Part shown: piece after piece, positions 24,737 to 32,769 of the stretch
Position numbering within the stretch: the first letter of the stretch is position 1
Layout: the number at the start of each line of letters is the position of its first letter
Origin: Faecalibacterium prausnitzii
Lineage (GTDB): Bacteria > Bacillota > Clostridia > Oscillospirales > Ruminococcaceae
Length of the DNA stretch: 64,000 nt
Direction: 5' to 3'
NCBI RefSeq assembly: GCF_003287405.1
Contig: NZ_PRLD01000004.1
Span: forward strand, 160,593 to 224,592
Position numbers and translations under genes: made by a program
Notes under the pieces: model-generated
The model's input: the letters and a program-made list of their open reading frames with translations, nothing else
The model's database searches: none
What the model was told of the DNA's origin: nothing

Positions 24737-24776
24737 GTGACTTCGTCACGGAATAAAATCATAGATTTGCTACAAT
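24737..24776 (+). promoter_or_regulatory. Rubrerythrin promoter with Crp/Fnr-type dyad
   Basis: GTGAC-TTC-GTCAC (24737-24749) followed by a -10 TACAAT (24771-24776). The dyad centre lies about 40 bases upstream of the expected start, a class II activator position. The -35 is poor, which fits an activator-dependent promoter. Confidence 0.5.
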
Positions 24777-24807
24777 AAAAGCAGAAAAGCAGGAAGGAGT
24801 ATCCACC

Positions 24808-25350
24808 ATGAAAGAGACGAAATACGCAGGAACTCAAACCGAAAAAAACCTGATGGCTGCCTTTGCCGGCGAGTCCGAGGCACGCAACAAGTACACCTAT
24901 TTTGCATCCAAGGCCAAGAAGGAAGGCTTTGAGCAGATCGCGGCACTGTTCCTCAAAACCGCTGATAATGAGAAGGAACACGCCAAGCTGTGGTTCAAAG
25001 AACTGAACGGCATTGGCGACACCGCAGAAAACCTTCTCTCCGCCGCTGAGGGTGAGAACTACGAGTGGACGGATATGTACGATGGCTTTGCCAAAACTGC
25101 CGATGAGGAAGGTTTCCATGAGCTGGCTCAGCGTTTCCGCCTGGTCGCCGCCATTGAAAAGCATCACGAGGAGCGCTACCGTGCCCTGCTGCACAATGTG
25201 GAGATGGCGGAGGTCTTCGCCAAGAGCGAGGTCAAGGTGTGGGAGTGCCGCAACTGCGGTCACATCGTCGTGGGCGAGAAGGCTCCGGAGGTTTGCCCCA
25301 CCTGCAACCATCCCCAGAGCTATTTTGAAATTCACGCAGAAAACTATTAA
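24808..25350 (+). CDS. rbr: Rubrerythrin
   Basis: A 180-residue protein. The four-helix diiron domain carries the ligand motifs [26 protein letters not shown] and EKHHEERY; the C-terminal rubredoxin knuckle is [20 protein letters not shown]. It reduces hydrogen peroxide in the cytoplasm with electrons from rubredoxin or NADH-dependent reductases. Strong RBS AGGAAGGAG. It forms an operon with desulfoferrodoxin 21 bases downstream and follows the Crp/Fnr gene. Confidence 0.97.
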   Translation: MKETKYAGTQTEKNLMAAFAGESEARNKYTYFASKAKKEGFEQIAALFLKTADNEKEHAKLWFKELNGIGDTAENLLSAAEGENYEWTDMYDGFAKTADEEGFHELAQRFRLVAAIEKHHEERYRALLHNVEMAEVFAKSEVKVWECRNCGHIVVGEKAPEVCPTCNHPQSYFEIHAENY

Positions 25351-25371
25351 AGAAAGAAAAGGAGAATTATC

Positions 25372-25746
25372 ATGGAGCAGAAGTTTTACATTTGCAAGCA
25401 TTGCGGTAACATCATTGCCAAAGTTAAGGACGCAGGCGTCCCTGTTGTCTGCTGCGGCGAGCCGATGAGCGAGATCGTTCCCGGCACCACCGATGCCGCC
25501 GTGGAAAAGCACGTCCCTGTCTGGACGGTGGAAAACGGCATCGTCCATGTCAAGGTCGGCTCTGTGGAGCACCCCATGCTGCCGGAGCACTACATTGAAT
25601 GGGTATCTCTCCAGACCAAGCAGGGCAATCAGCGTAAGGAACTGCATCCCGGCGAAAAGCCGGAGGTCTGCTTCGCTCTCTGCGAGGGCGATGAGGTCGA
25701 GGCGGTCTACGCCTACTGCAACCTCCACAGTCTGTGGAAAGCGTAA
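25372..25746 (+). CDS. dfx: Desulfoferrodoxin (superoxide reductase, two-iron class)
   Basis: A 124-residue protein. The N-terminal desulforedoxin iron site is ICKHCGN ... VVCCGEPM; the catalytic iron site is EKHVPVW (Glu and first His), VEHPMLPEHYIEW and the closing AYCNLHSLW (Cys and His). It reduces superoxide to peroxide, which the upstream rubrerythrin can remove. RBS AAAGGAG. Confidence 0.97.
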   Translation: MEQKFYICKHCGNIIAKVKDAGVPVVCCGEPMSEIVPGTTDAAVEKHVPVWTVENGIVHVKVGSVEHPMLPEHYIEWVSLQTKQGNQRKELHPGEKPEVCFALCEGDEVEAVYAYCNLHSLWKA

Positions 25747-25760
25747 TTCACCTTCTTAAA

Positions 25761-25799
25761 GGGGCTGTTGCACAAGGAAGAAAGCCAGTGCAGCAGCCC
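25761..25799 (+). repeat. 39-base repeat, copy A (also the dfx terminator)
   Basis: GGGGCTGTTGCACAAGGAAG and the following 19 bases are repeated without change at 37374-37412. The segment folds as a hairpin (GGGGCTGTTGCAC / GTGCAGCAGCCC) with a following T run and so terminates dfx transcription as well as forming the left IS end. Confidence 0.8.
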
Positions 25800-25937
25800 T
25801 TTTTATATATCTCTCGGCGTAAAAATGTGGAAAACAAGCGTCAAACGAGTAAAATGTTGAAAACTCAGTCAGCAAAAATAGACCCTTCCGACTTTTAGAA
25901 GTCTTTGGAAGAGTCTGCTTTTTCGATTTTCAGAAAA

Positions 25938-26822
25938 TCAGAATTTCAGGTAGGCTTTTGGCTGGATGAGATGCTGTTTCTGTAAGCTGCTGTTGCACTT
26001 GGAAACGAAATGTGCAATGTTCTGAGAAAGCCCCAGAAAGAGCAGTTCTGCCAGAACCTTAATATTCCCACCGGTCAGGAAGCGTTTGAAGCTGCGGTTG
26101 TGCTTGAGCTGTCCGAAAGCTCCTTCCACCTGGATGGAACGGTTGCACCGAAGCAGTTTTCCCTCTTCGGTGGTAATATTCCGGTAAGACTGCTGGCGCA
26201 TTTTCTGGAATTCCCAGCAGACGGAAATCTCTTTTCTTCTGTTCTCCTCTTTTGCCTTGCAGCAGACAGAACGGTAAGGACAATCCGAGCAGTCTTCACA
26301 ACGGTAAACAGAGATTTCTCGCTCTGTACCATCTTTGGCGTGAGAAGTATATTTTGAAACATAGTCCAGATGTCTGCCATTCTTGCAGATAAAGCAGTCA
26401 TCCGGTTTGTAGTAGCCCATGTTTTCCATTCTGCCGATCTGAGCCTTAAAGGAATGCTTCTGACCAGATTCGTAATTGTTAGGCTTAATGAAAGCGGTCT
26501 GCCCATTTTCTTCGAGCCAGCGGTAGTGGCAAGACTTTCATAACCGGAATCCGCAACGACCTTCTCGTACTTCTGTCCGTGTTTCCTTTGCATATATGTA
26601 GGCGCATACCAGCACTTTGAATAACACACGCGGCTCGATCTGCGATTTTCGGATTCCCGAATAAGCGAAATACAATTTTGTATAGTCCAGTTCCTCAAGC
26701 TGGTCGCTTGCCTGACAGAGCGCATGATGTTTGTCGATTTGAATTTCTGTCTGCATTCGAAATTTTAACTGTTGACTTTTCTCCTCAATTTCGATATGCT
26801 GTTCTTGCTTTATCCGTTTCAT
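25938..26822 (-). pseudogene. IS1182-family transposase, deleted and frameshifted
   Basis: The N-terminal part (from 26822) has DYTKLYFAYSGIRKSQIEPR VLFKVLVCAYIYAK. It then jumps directly to HGQKYEKVVADSGYES, skipping the part of the catalytic core that should lie between. A frame change near 26480 leads to the C-terminal part MENMGYYKPDDCF ... YRCEDCSDCPYRSVCCKA ... QVEGAFGQLKHNRSFKRFL (25938-26429). The cysteine cluster and the final E-x-x-F-G-x-x-K motif are the known C-terminal features of IS1182 transposases. At least one frameshift and a large internal deletion make it non-functional. Confidence 0.85.
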
Positions 26823-26917
26823 TTTTGCACTGTTAACGTTAAAGCAAAAGACCAGAGTTGTAAAGCCTTTTGGCTAAATAACTCTGGTCTTTTTGTTGGG
26901 GCTTGTGCAACAGCCCC

Positions 26918-27046
26918 CCATTTGCTGAACCCAGGGGAGGTTCATGATGGACCTCCCAGAAGGACTCACTCTATCGGAGATTTAACACAGAGAAAGAAAC
27001 AAGCGTCACTTCCAGAATTGCTCTAAAACCCTCTATGATATGCAAA
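26918..27046. other. Short gene-free junction
   Basis: Sequence between the IS end and the ATP-grasp remnant. A small AGGTTCATGATGGACCT dyad occurs at about 26939-26955; nothing else recognised. Confidence 0.4.
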
Positions 27047-27484
27047 CTATAAAAGAGCGTATTGGTTATCCGAAGTATAAGTATAACTCTTATTGGATAT
27101 TCTCAGCATATCGTAATCCTTTGGATTTGCGATGGCATCGTAGCAAAACTCAGCACCCATCATTAGTTGGCGCTGACATTCGCCAATCTCAGGAACCACA
27201 TCAGCATAGATGCTATTATTTACATAGCACATAGAACATGATATGGGATTTAACTCTACAATGTCTATATACGAATTACCGTTGCTGTCAATAAATTCGC
27301 CTAAATCTAATGCGTAGTTAGCTGGGAAAACGCCCAATCTTCTAATGTGATCTACCATATGTATGGCAATATTTTTGTGTGATTTTGGCACGGTGTGTTT
27401 GAGTGAATGGAGCGCCCTGAATGAGTTGACAACCTGATTATTCAAAATAATGTGCCTGATTTCGCGTGTGCCTAACTGCGTGAT
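27047..27484 (-). pseudogene. C-terminal remnant of an ATP-grasp protein
   Basis: The frame reads REIRHIILNNQVVNSFRALH, SHKNIAIHMVDHIRRLGVFP ANYALDLGEF and IDIVELNPISCSMCYVNNSI, ending in TYTSDNQYALL. The D-L-G...I-V-E-L-N-P motif is the metal-binding end of ATP-grasp ligase domains. Everything upstream is missing; at about 27484 the DNA becomes a DtxR-type gene in another frame. Substrate unknown. Confidence 0.45.
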
Positions 27485-27638
27485 TAACGCTCGCTTTAGA
27501 TACATTCATGTACTCAGCAACCTCTACTGAACGAACTGAACCATGTTGCGCTTCAAGAATAAATATGGCTTTTAGATAGTCTTCTCCTGAAGAATGAAGT
27601 CTTTCTTTTGTAACCGCCTCAGCCACACTGCTGGACAT
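27485..27638 (-). pseudogene. N-terminal remnant of a DtxR/MntR metal-dependent regulator
   Basis: MSSSVAEAVTKERLHSSGED YLKAIFILEAQHGSVRSVEV AEYMNVSKASVNHAV is the winged-helix start of DtxR/MntR repressors (E-D-Y-L-x-x-I and V-S-x-x-S-V-x-x-A). It is cut after the recognition helix, so the metal-binding and dimerisation domain is lost. Its ATG overlaps the stop of the substrate-binding gene (TAATG), so it was the last gene of the metal-transport operon. Confidence 0.7.
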
Positions 27639-29284
27639 TATTTCACATGAACAGATGCAATGTCTACGTAGCTGGCATCTGTGTAGAAGTCATAGCCAGT
27701 TATCTTATCAGTATTCCACAGAGCCAGATCGTGAGTGCCGGTTACAGGCACCAGAAGATTCTGATCTGCAATACCATTCAGAATCATTCCATAGATTTCC
27801 TGCACACGCTGAGAATCAGAAGTGGAGTCCAATTCTGCGAAAATTTCAGGATTCTCAAAGAAAGCAGAGAACTGGCAGAGGATCGGATCACCTATAGCGC
27901 CAGGAGCCATATTGCTCATATCTGTTGCAGGGTCAAAGGAACCGCCAGCAGTATTGTAGAAGGTCAGATCATATTCGCCAGCCATCAAGGCTCCATACCA
28001 GGTGTTCATGTCTACTGCATCAATAGTAACATCGAAGCCGAGTTCTTTAAGAGAAGCTGCAATAGAAAGAACTGCATTGTCAACACTTGCAAGGCTCTGA
28101 GAATAGTTGAAATGAATGGCGAGAGAAGTTCCGTCCTTCTCCAGGATACCGTCATCATTGGTATCCTCATAGCCGGCTTCCTTCATGAGCTGCTTTGCCT
28201 TTTCCATGTCGGTAGGATAGGTCTTAACCTCCACACCGCAGTTGGGCTTTTCATTCGTAAAGAGGGTTTCGGCAGCAGTCTCCAGGCCATCGAAAACAGA
28301 GGTTTCCAACTCCTGCTGATTAACAGCGTAGGATATTGCTTCCCTTACAAGAGGATCATTAAAGGGAGCCTTATTCAGGTTCATACCCAGATAACGAGTT
28401 TGGTTGGTGCTGTCATCCATGGCATGACCGAAAGCGGCATCCTGGGAAATTTCCGTGTAGCCTTCTGCGCTAAGTCTGCTGGAGCCGAGAATCGCATCGA
28501 TTTCGCCGTTGCGCAGAGCAAGAATTTTTGCAGCATTATCAGGAATCACTTTGACCTTGAACTCGTCCACTTCAGGAGCTTCGCCCCAGTAGTAGGGATT
28601 GCGGATAAAGGTATAGGTATCTTCCTCGACCCGGTCAAACATATAGGGACCAGTACCCATAGTTGCACTCACGCAATTCTCGTAAGCCTTTTCTACGCCG
28701 CCTTCAAAGGCTGCGGGATTCACAATACCAAAAGGCAGCGCCATGGTCAGATTGTCAAGAGCAGCGTAATAAGGGGTCTTCAAAGTCATTACAAAGGTTT
28801 TTTCATCCGGGGTTTCCAGCTTGTCAAACAAAGTAGTGAGCTTACCGAAGGCACCATTCTGGGGCCCCAGATTGGTTACTACTGCTTCAAGGGTCATCTT
28901 TACTGCCTCGGAAGTCAGAGGAGTACCGTCAGAAAATTTGACACCATCACGCAGATGGAAGGTGTAAGTCTTGCCGTCATCACTGATTTCCCAGGTTTCA
29001 GCCAACTCGCCCTGAATCTTCCCGTTATCATCGTAGCTTACCAGAGTGTTGTAAAAATTACGACTCCAGAATCCGGCACCGTAAGTGCTGGATACCATAG
29101 GCGTGATGACAGGATAGAAGCCTACAGAAAAGTCCCAATTCTCGGTGACAGTGATTGAGACCGGCTCTGCATCGGTCTGAGAGGTGGATTCCTCCGGTTT
29201 CTCGTCAGGGTTCGCGCCGCAAGCTGCCATAGCAAGGCACATCACAAGTGCGAGTCCGAAAGCTAAAAGTTTTTTCAGTTTCAT
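27638..29284 (-). CDS. ABC transporter substrate-binding lipoprotein, Nik/Opp type
   Basis: A 548-residue protein of family SBP_bac_5. A lipoprotein signal MKLKKLLAFGLALVMCLAMAACG puts it on the outer face of the membrane. Landmarks: LAETWEISDDGKTYTFHLRD GVKFSDGTPLTSEA, YLGMNLNKAPFNDPLVREAI and FYTDASYVD at the end. The length and the NikBCDE-like partners suit nickel, metal-chelate or peptide binding. ATG 29284 has AAAGGAG 9 bases upstream. Last intact gene of the operon running leftward from 36242. A metal ligand is inferred from context (siderophore-type half-transporters, AraC, DtxR remnant). Confidence 0.85.
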   Translation of the reverse strand: MKLKKLLAFGLALVMCLAMAACGANPDEKPEESTSQTDAEPVSITVTENWDFSVGFYPVITPMVSSTYGAGFWSRNFYNTLVSYDDNGKIQGELAETWEISDDGKTYTFHLRDGVKFSDGTPLTSEAVKMTLEAVVTNLGPQNGAFGKLTTLFDKLETPDEKTFVMTLKTPYYAALDNLTMALPFGIVNPAAFEGGVEKAYENCVSATMGTGPYMFDRVEEDTYTFIRNPYYWGEAPEVDEFKVKVIPDNAAKILALRNGEIDAILGSSRLSAEGYTEISQDAAFGHAMDDSTNQTRYLGMNLNKAPFNDPLVREAISYAVNQQELETSVFDGLETAAETLFTNEKPNCGVEVKTYPTDMEKAKQLMKEAGYEDTNDDGILEKDGTSLAIHFNYSQSLASVDNAVLSIAASLKELGFDVTIDAVDMNTWYGALMAGEYDLTFYNTAGGSFDPATDMSNMAPGAIGDPILCQFSAFFENPEIFAELDSTSDSQRVQEIYGMILNGIADQNLLVPVTGTHDLALWNTDKITGYDFYTDASYVDIASVHVK

Positions 29285-29352
29285 GTACAAAATCTCCTTT
29301 ATTTATTGTTATATCATGCTTTTCAGCAGGGTATACGTATTTATTGAATGGT

Positions 29353-30120
29353 TTAACCCAAATATGGAGCAATAGAATGCAGCAGAAGCTTGGTATACGG
29401 ATGTGTAAAGCAGTCTGTCGAACCGTGAAATGTACGGTCTTCGATAATCTTACCGCAGCGCATCACCATTACACGGTCTGCAAGATATAGCGCAACGTCC
29501 AGGTCATGGGTAATGAAAAAGCAAGTCATTTTTCGCTCCTGATGGAGTCGCTTCAGCAAATCAAGAATATGTTTACGAACCAGGACATCCAGCCCACTGA
29601 CTGCTTCATCAAAAATCAACACATCCGGTTGAGCCGCTAACGCTCTTGCAATACATACACGTTTTTGTTGTCCACCGGATAGCTCATGAGCTTTTCGCAG
29701 CTTGATCTCTTCGGGAAGCTCCATCATGGTAAGAAGATCATTGATTTCCCGTTCTTCTTCCTTTTTGCTGAGTTTTCTGAAATTGCGAATTGGCTCTGCA
29801 ATGATTTGATATACCGTAAAGCGAGGGTCCATTGCTCCCTTGCCATCCTGAAGAATCAGCTGTATTTTAGATTGCAGTACCTGCTTTTGCTTGCCCCGGC
29901 AGAGGGAAATGTTTTTTCCTTCAAACAGTACCTCTCCAGAAGATGGAACCAGAAGACCGCACATGAGCTGAGCCAAAGTGCTTTTACCAGATCCGCTTTC
30001 TCCTACCAAAGCGCAAAATGAACCATTCTGAATAGTAAAATCTACATGATCAACGGCCAGAAGCTCGTTGCTTGTGCCTTGTTCGTGAAATTCTTTTGAT
30101 AGGTTGTTGACTTTAATCAT
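29353..30120 (-). CDS. ABC transporter ATPase, NikE/DppF type
   Basis: A 255-residue cytoplasmic ATPase: Walker A GESGSGKSTL, Q-loop ILQDGKGAMDPRF, signature LSGGQQKRVCIARALA, Walker B VLIFDEAVSGLD and the H-loop FFITHDLDV. The first residues (NNLSKEFHEQG) fit the second ATPase of oligopeptide/nickel systems. It overlaps the preceding ATPase gene by 4 bases, giving a heterodimeric motor for the importer. Confidence 0.92.
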   Translation of the reverse strand: MIKVNNLSKEFHEQGTSNELLAVDHVDFTIQNGSFCALVGESGSGKSTLAQLMCGLLVPSSGEVLFEGKNISLCRGKQKQVLQSKIQLILQDGKGAMDPRFTVYQIIAEPIRNFRKLSKKEEEREINDLLTMMELPEEIKLRKAHELSGGQQKRVCIARALAAQPDVLIFDEAVSGLDVLVRKHILDLLKRLHQERKMTCFFITHDLDVALYLADRVMVMRCGKIIEDRTFHGSTDCFTHPYTKLLLHSIAPYLG

Positions 30121-30920
30121 GATTCCGCCCCTTTCGTGAAAGCATAGGAAAGGGAGTAAGCTTCAATCAGCGACCTTGTATAAGGTTCTGTGGTATGATC
30201 GAAGACAGATTGAACTTCACCGGATTCTATAATTTTTCCTTCCTTCATCACCAATATGTTTCCACCTAATTGAAGAGCTGTTGCGAAATCATGAGTTACC
30301 ATAAGAATCCCAACACCATTTGCTTTCATCTGCGAAAATAAATCTATGATTCCATTTCTGTGAATCACATCCAAAGCAGTTGTTGGCTCATCGGCAAGCA
30401 CGAATTTTGCATCAAGCATCATAGCCATTGCGATAATGACACGCTGAAGCATTCCTCCGGAAAGCATATGGGGGTATGCTCTGTATACCCTGTCAGGATC
30501 ATCTAAGCCTACATCATGCAGAAGCCGCAGAATATAGTTGTAACGTTGCTGGCGGGATTTGTCGGAATGAAGCCGTAGCGTTTCATCCATCTGTCTGCCA
30601 ATACGCATAGAAGGGTCCAATGCAGTCATTGGATTTTGCGGGATATAGACAATCTGGTTTCCGTATATTCCTCGTCTCTGCTTTTCTGACGAATTCAAAA
30701 GATCAGTCTCGCCGAAGAAAACGGAACCCGACACCTTAAATTTTTTAGGGTCCAATAAGTTTAGCACCGCACTACAGGTCATTGTTTTGCCGCTGCCTGA
30801 CTGGCCTAACAAGATCAAAGACTCTCCTTCTTTGATTGCAAAGGATATTTCAGAAACCAAGTTATCCGTGCCTGGCCGAAGATTAATGCTTAAATGATCA
30901 ATTATAAGTGATGGCATCAT
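30117..30920 (-). CDS. ABC transporter ATPase, NikD/DppD type
   Basis: A 267-residue ATPase: Walker A LGQSGSGKTM, Q-loop YIPQNPMTALDPSM, signature MLSGGMLQRVIIAMAMM, Walker B FVLADEPTTALD, H-loop MVTHDFATAL. The P-Q-N-P-M-x-x-L-D-P stretch is characteristic of oligopeptide/nickel importers. Overlaps both neighbours by 4 bases. Confidence 0.93.
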   Translation of the reverse strand: MMPSLIIDHLSINLRPGTDNLVSEISFAIKEGESLILLGQSGSGKTMTCSAVLNLLDPKKFKVSGSVFFGETDLLNSSEKQRRGIYGNQIVYIPQNPMTALDPSMRIGRQMDETLRLHSDKSRQQRYNYILRLLHDVGLDDPDRVYRAYPHMLSGGMLQRVIIAMAMMLDAKFVLADEPTTALDVIHRNGIIDLFSQMKANGVGILMVTHDFATALQLGGNILVMKEGKIIESGEVQSVFDHTTEPYTRSLIEAYSLSYAFTKGAES

Positions 30921-31741
30921 AGGCTGTCCTCCTCCGGCGTCAGAATATCACGGAGTGCTTCTCCAAATAAATTGAAGCCTGCTGCCGTTACGAAGATGCA
31001 CAAGCCTGGATAGATTAGCAATTCCGGATGAGAGTAAAGCGCTGTCCTGGCATCATTTAACATGGCACCCCATTCCGGTGTGCCGGAGGGAAGGCCAAGT
31101 CCGAGGAAAGCAAAGCTGGAAACCATAATGATGGAAGAAGCGACACCAGTGGAAACATACACAAGAAACTGTGGCAGAATGTTAGGAATCAGATGTCTGA
31201 AGACCAGCTTTCCTGTATTGCACCCAGAAATCCGGGCTGCCAAGATATAATCTTTACCCATTTCTTGAACGGAATAAGATCTGACAACACGAACAAACCA
31301 AGCCCAGGTCGCTATCACAACAGAAACGGCAATGTTTTGGAGTCCGTTCCCCAGAACGCCTATAACAGCAATAGCAATGATAAGAGAAGGAAAAGCAATA
31401 AACACATCACAGAGTATAGTAATGAAATGGTCTGCTTTTTTTCCAGCACAGGCGCTAAAAGTACCGACAATCAGACCAATCACAGACAAAATCAGCAGCA
31501 CAGGTAAACTGATTCCGATGGAATATCTGGCTCCATACAGCAGCCTTGATAAGGTACACCTGCCCAATTGATCTGTTCCAAGAGGGTATTCTGCGTCAGG
31601 CTGAGCATACTTTTGCGATAAATTCACCAATTCAGGGTCGTGAGGCGAAAAAGCAGGTGCTGCAATCGCAATCACAATCACAATAGCAATCAGGCACAGA
31701 CCGATAATTGCCTGCGGCCTTTTGAGTAGCTTATGTATCAT
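30917..31741 (-). CDS. ABC transporter permease, NikC/DppC type
   Basis: A 274-residue inner-membrane protein: N-terminal helix (AIIGLCLIAIVIVIAIAAPA), the DppC-type FSPHDPELVNLSQKYAQPDA segment and GTDQLGRCTLSRLLYGARYS, then the EAA loop (AARISGCNTGKLVFRHLIPN) that contacts the ATPases, and further helices. Partner of the NikB-type permease, whose 3' end overlaps its start by 11 bases. Confidence 0.92.
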   Translation of the reverse strand: MIHKLLKRPQAIIGLCLIAIVIVIAIAAPAFSPHDPELVNLSQKYAQPDAEYPLGTDQLGRCTLSRLLYGARYSIGISLPVLLILSVIGLIVGTFSACAGKKADHFITILCDVFIAFPSLIIAIAVIGVLGNGLQNIAVSVVIATWAWFVRVVRSYSVQEMGKDYILAARISGCNTGKLVFRHLIPNILPQFLVYVSTGVASSIIMVSSFAFLGLGLPSGTPEWGAMLNDARTALYSHPELLIYPGLCIFVTAAGFNLFGEALRDILTPEEDSL

Positions 31742-32681
31742 TTTCTTCCCTCACCATCCATGGACAAAGCAGACGGTTGATTATGTCTGCCATGAAATTT
31801 GCGACGACAAAAATTGCTGCAATGACGACTATACAGGTAGAAACTGCAATCGTATCTGCTGCAATCACACTGTCCACCAGATAAGTTCCGATTCCCTTGA
31901 TTGAAAAAATACTTTCGATTACCGCCCCTCCGGCAATTAGAAAGCCGAATTGCTGAAAGAAAATTGTAACAACAGGCGGTAAGGCATTTCGCAGAATGTG
32001 GCATACCAGGATTCTGTTGGCAGATAGTCCACGGGCTTTTGCAAACCGAACATAATCAGAAGATAATTCAGCCAGAAGAGAGGAACGCATAATTCGGATG
32101 AGTGAACACGAACTGGGGACCGCCAGGGCAAATGAAGGTAGTAAAAAGCCCCTCCAACCTGGACTTGGTAAGACACTGAACCATTTCAGATGAATCGCAA
32201 AGAACAGTAGAAGAAGGAATCCCAGCCAGAAAGTTGGCATACAAATACCGCAGATAGTAATGCCTCTGGTAACCTGATCGAAAAGGCGGTTCCGCTTTCT
32301 GGCACAGAGCAAACTAATCGGAACGGTGAGTACGATAATCCATAGAATGGCCATCCCTACAAGAGATGTGGTCGTAGCCAGATACTTGTGCAGATCCTTT
32401 ACAATCGGTTGATGAGTGGTCAAAGAAGTCCCAAGTTCTCCTGTAAACATTCCGGAAAGCCACTGAATATATCGCACAGGGAGAGGTTGATCCAATCCCA
32501 TTTCCACCCGAATCATCTCAATCTGTTCCGGCGTAGGATTGGATACGCCTCGGTGTGCAATAATTTCTGCAGGATCTTTTCCGGACCAAGCAATCAACAA
32601 AAAACTTAGAATGCTGACGCCTACCAGCACAATGAGGAAGTTAATGATCCTTTTTCCAATATATTTCTTCAAATAATGCAC
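31731..32681 (-). CDS. ABC transporter permease, NikB/DppB type
   Basis: A 316-residue inner-membrane protein: IGKRIINFLIVLVGVSILSF LLI at the start, DPAEIIAHRGVSNPTPEQIE (periplasmic loop typical of DppB/NikB), six helices, and the EAA loop FAKARGLSANRILVCHILRN. RBS GAGGTG. It is the first gene of the importer part and lies 88 bases downstream of the half-transporter gene, in the same direction. Confidence 0.92.
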   Translation of the reverse strand: MHYLKKYIGKRIINFLIVLVGVSILSFLLIAWSGKDPAEIIAHRGVSNPTPEQIEMIRVEMGLDQPLPVRYIQWLSGMFTGELGTSLTTHQPIVKDLHKYLATTTSLVGMAILWIIVLTVPISLLCARKRNRLFDQVTRGITICGICMPTFWLGFLLLLFFAIHLKWFSVLPSPGWRGFLLPSFALAVPSSCSLIRIMRSSLLAELSSDYVRFAKARGLSANRILVCHILRNALPPVVTIFFQQFGFLIAGGAVIESIFSIKGIGTYLVDSVIAADTIAVSTCIVVIAAIFVVANFMADIINRLLCPWMVREENDT

Positions 32682-32769
32682 CTCCTCACATCAGAAATCA
32701 GTTAGACATAGTTAATCAAATGCCTTTATGTTACCCTACAGTGCGGTCTGCATCTGAAGGGTAACCTGC

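Larger units (their letters stand above)
25761..26917. mobile_element. IS1182-like element, internally deleted
   Basis: Perfect 15-base terminal inverted repeats: GGGGCTGTTGCACAA at 25761-25775 and its complement at 26903-26917. Length is 1157 bases, shorter than typical IS1182-family elements (known to be about 1.5-1.9 kb), and the only gene is a broken transposase. Hairpins near both ends (25761-25805; AAAGACCAGAGTT / AACTCTGGTCTTT, about 26848-26892) may block read-through. Confidence 0.8.
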
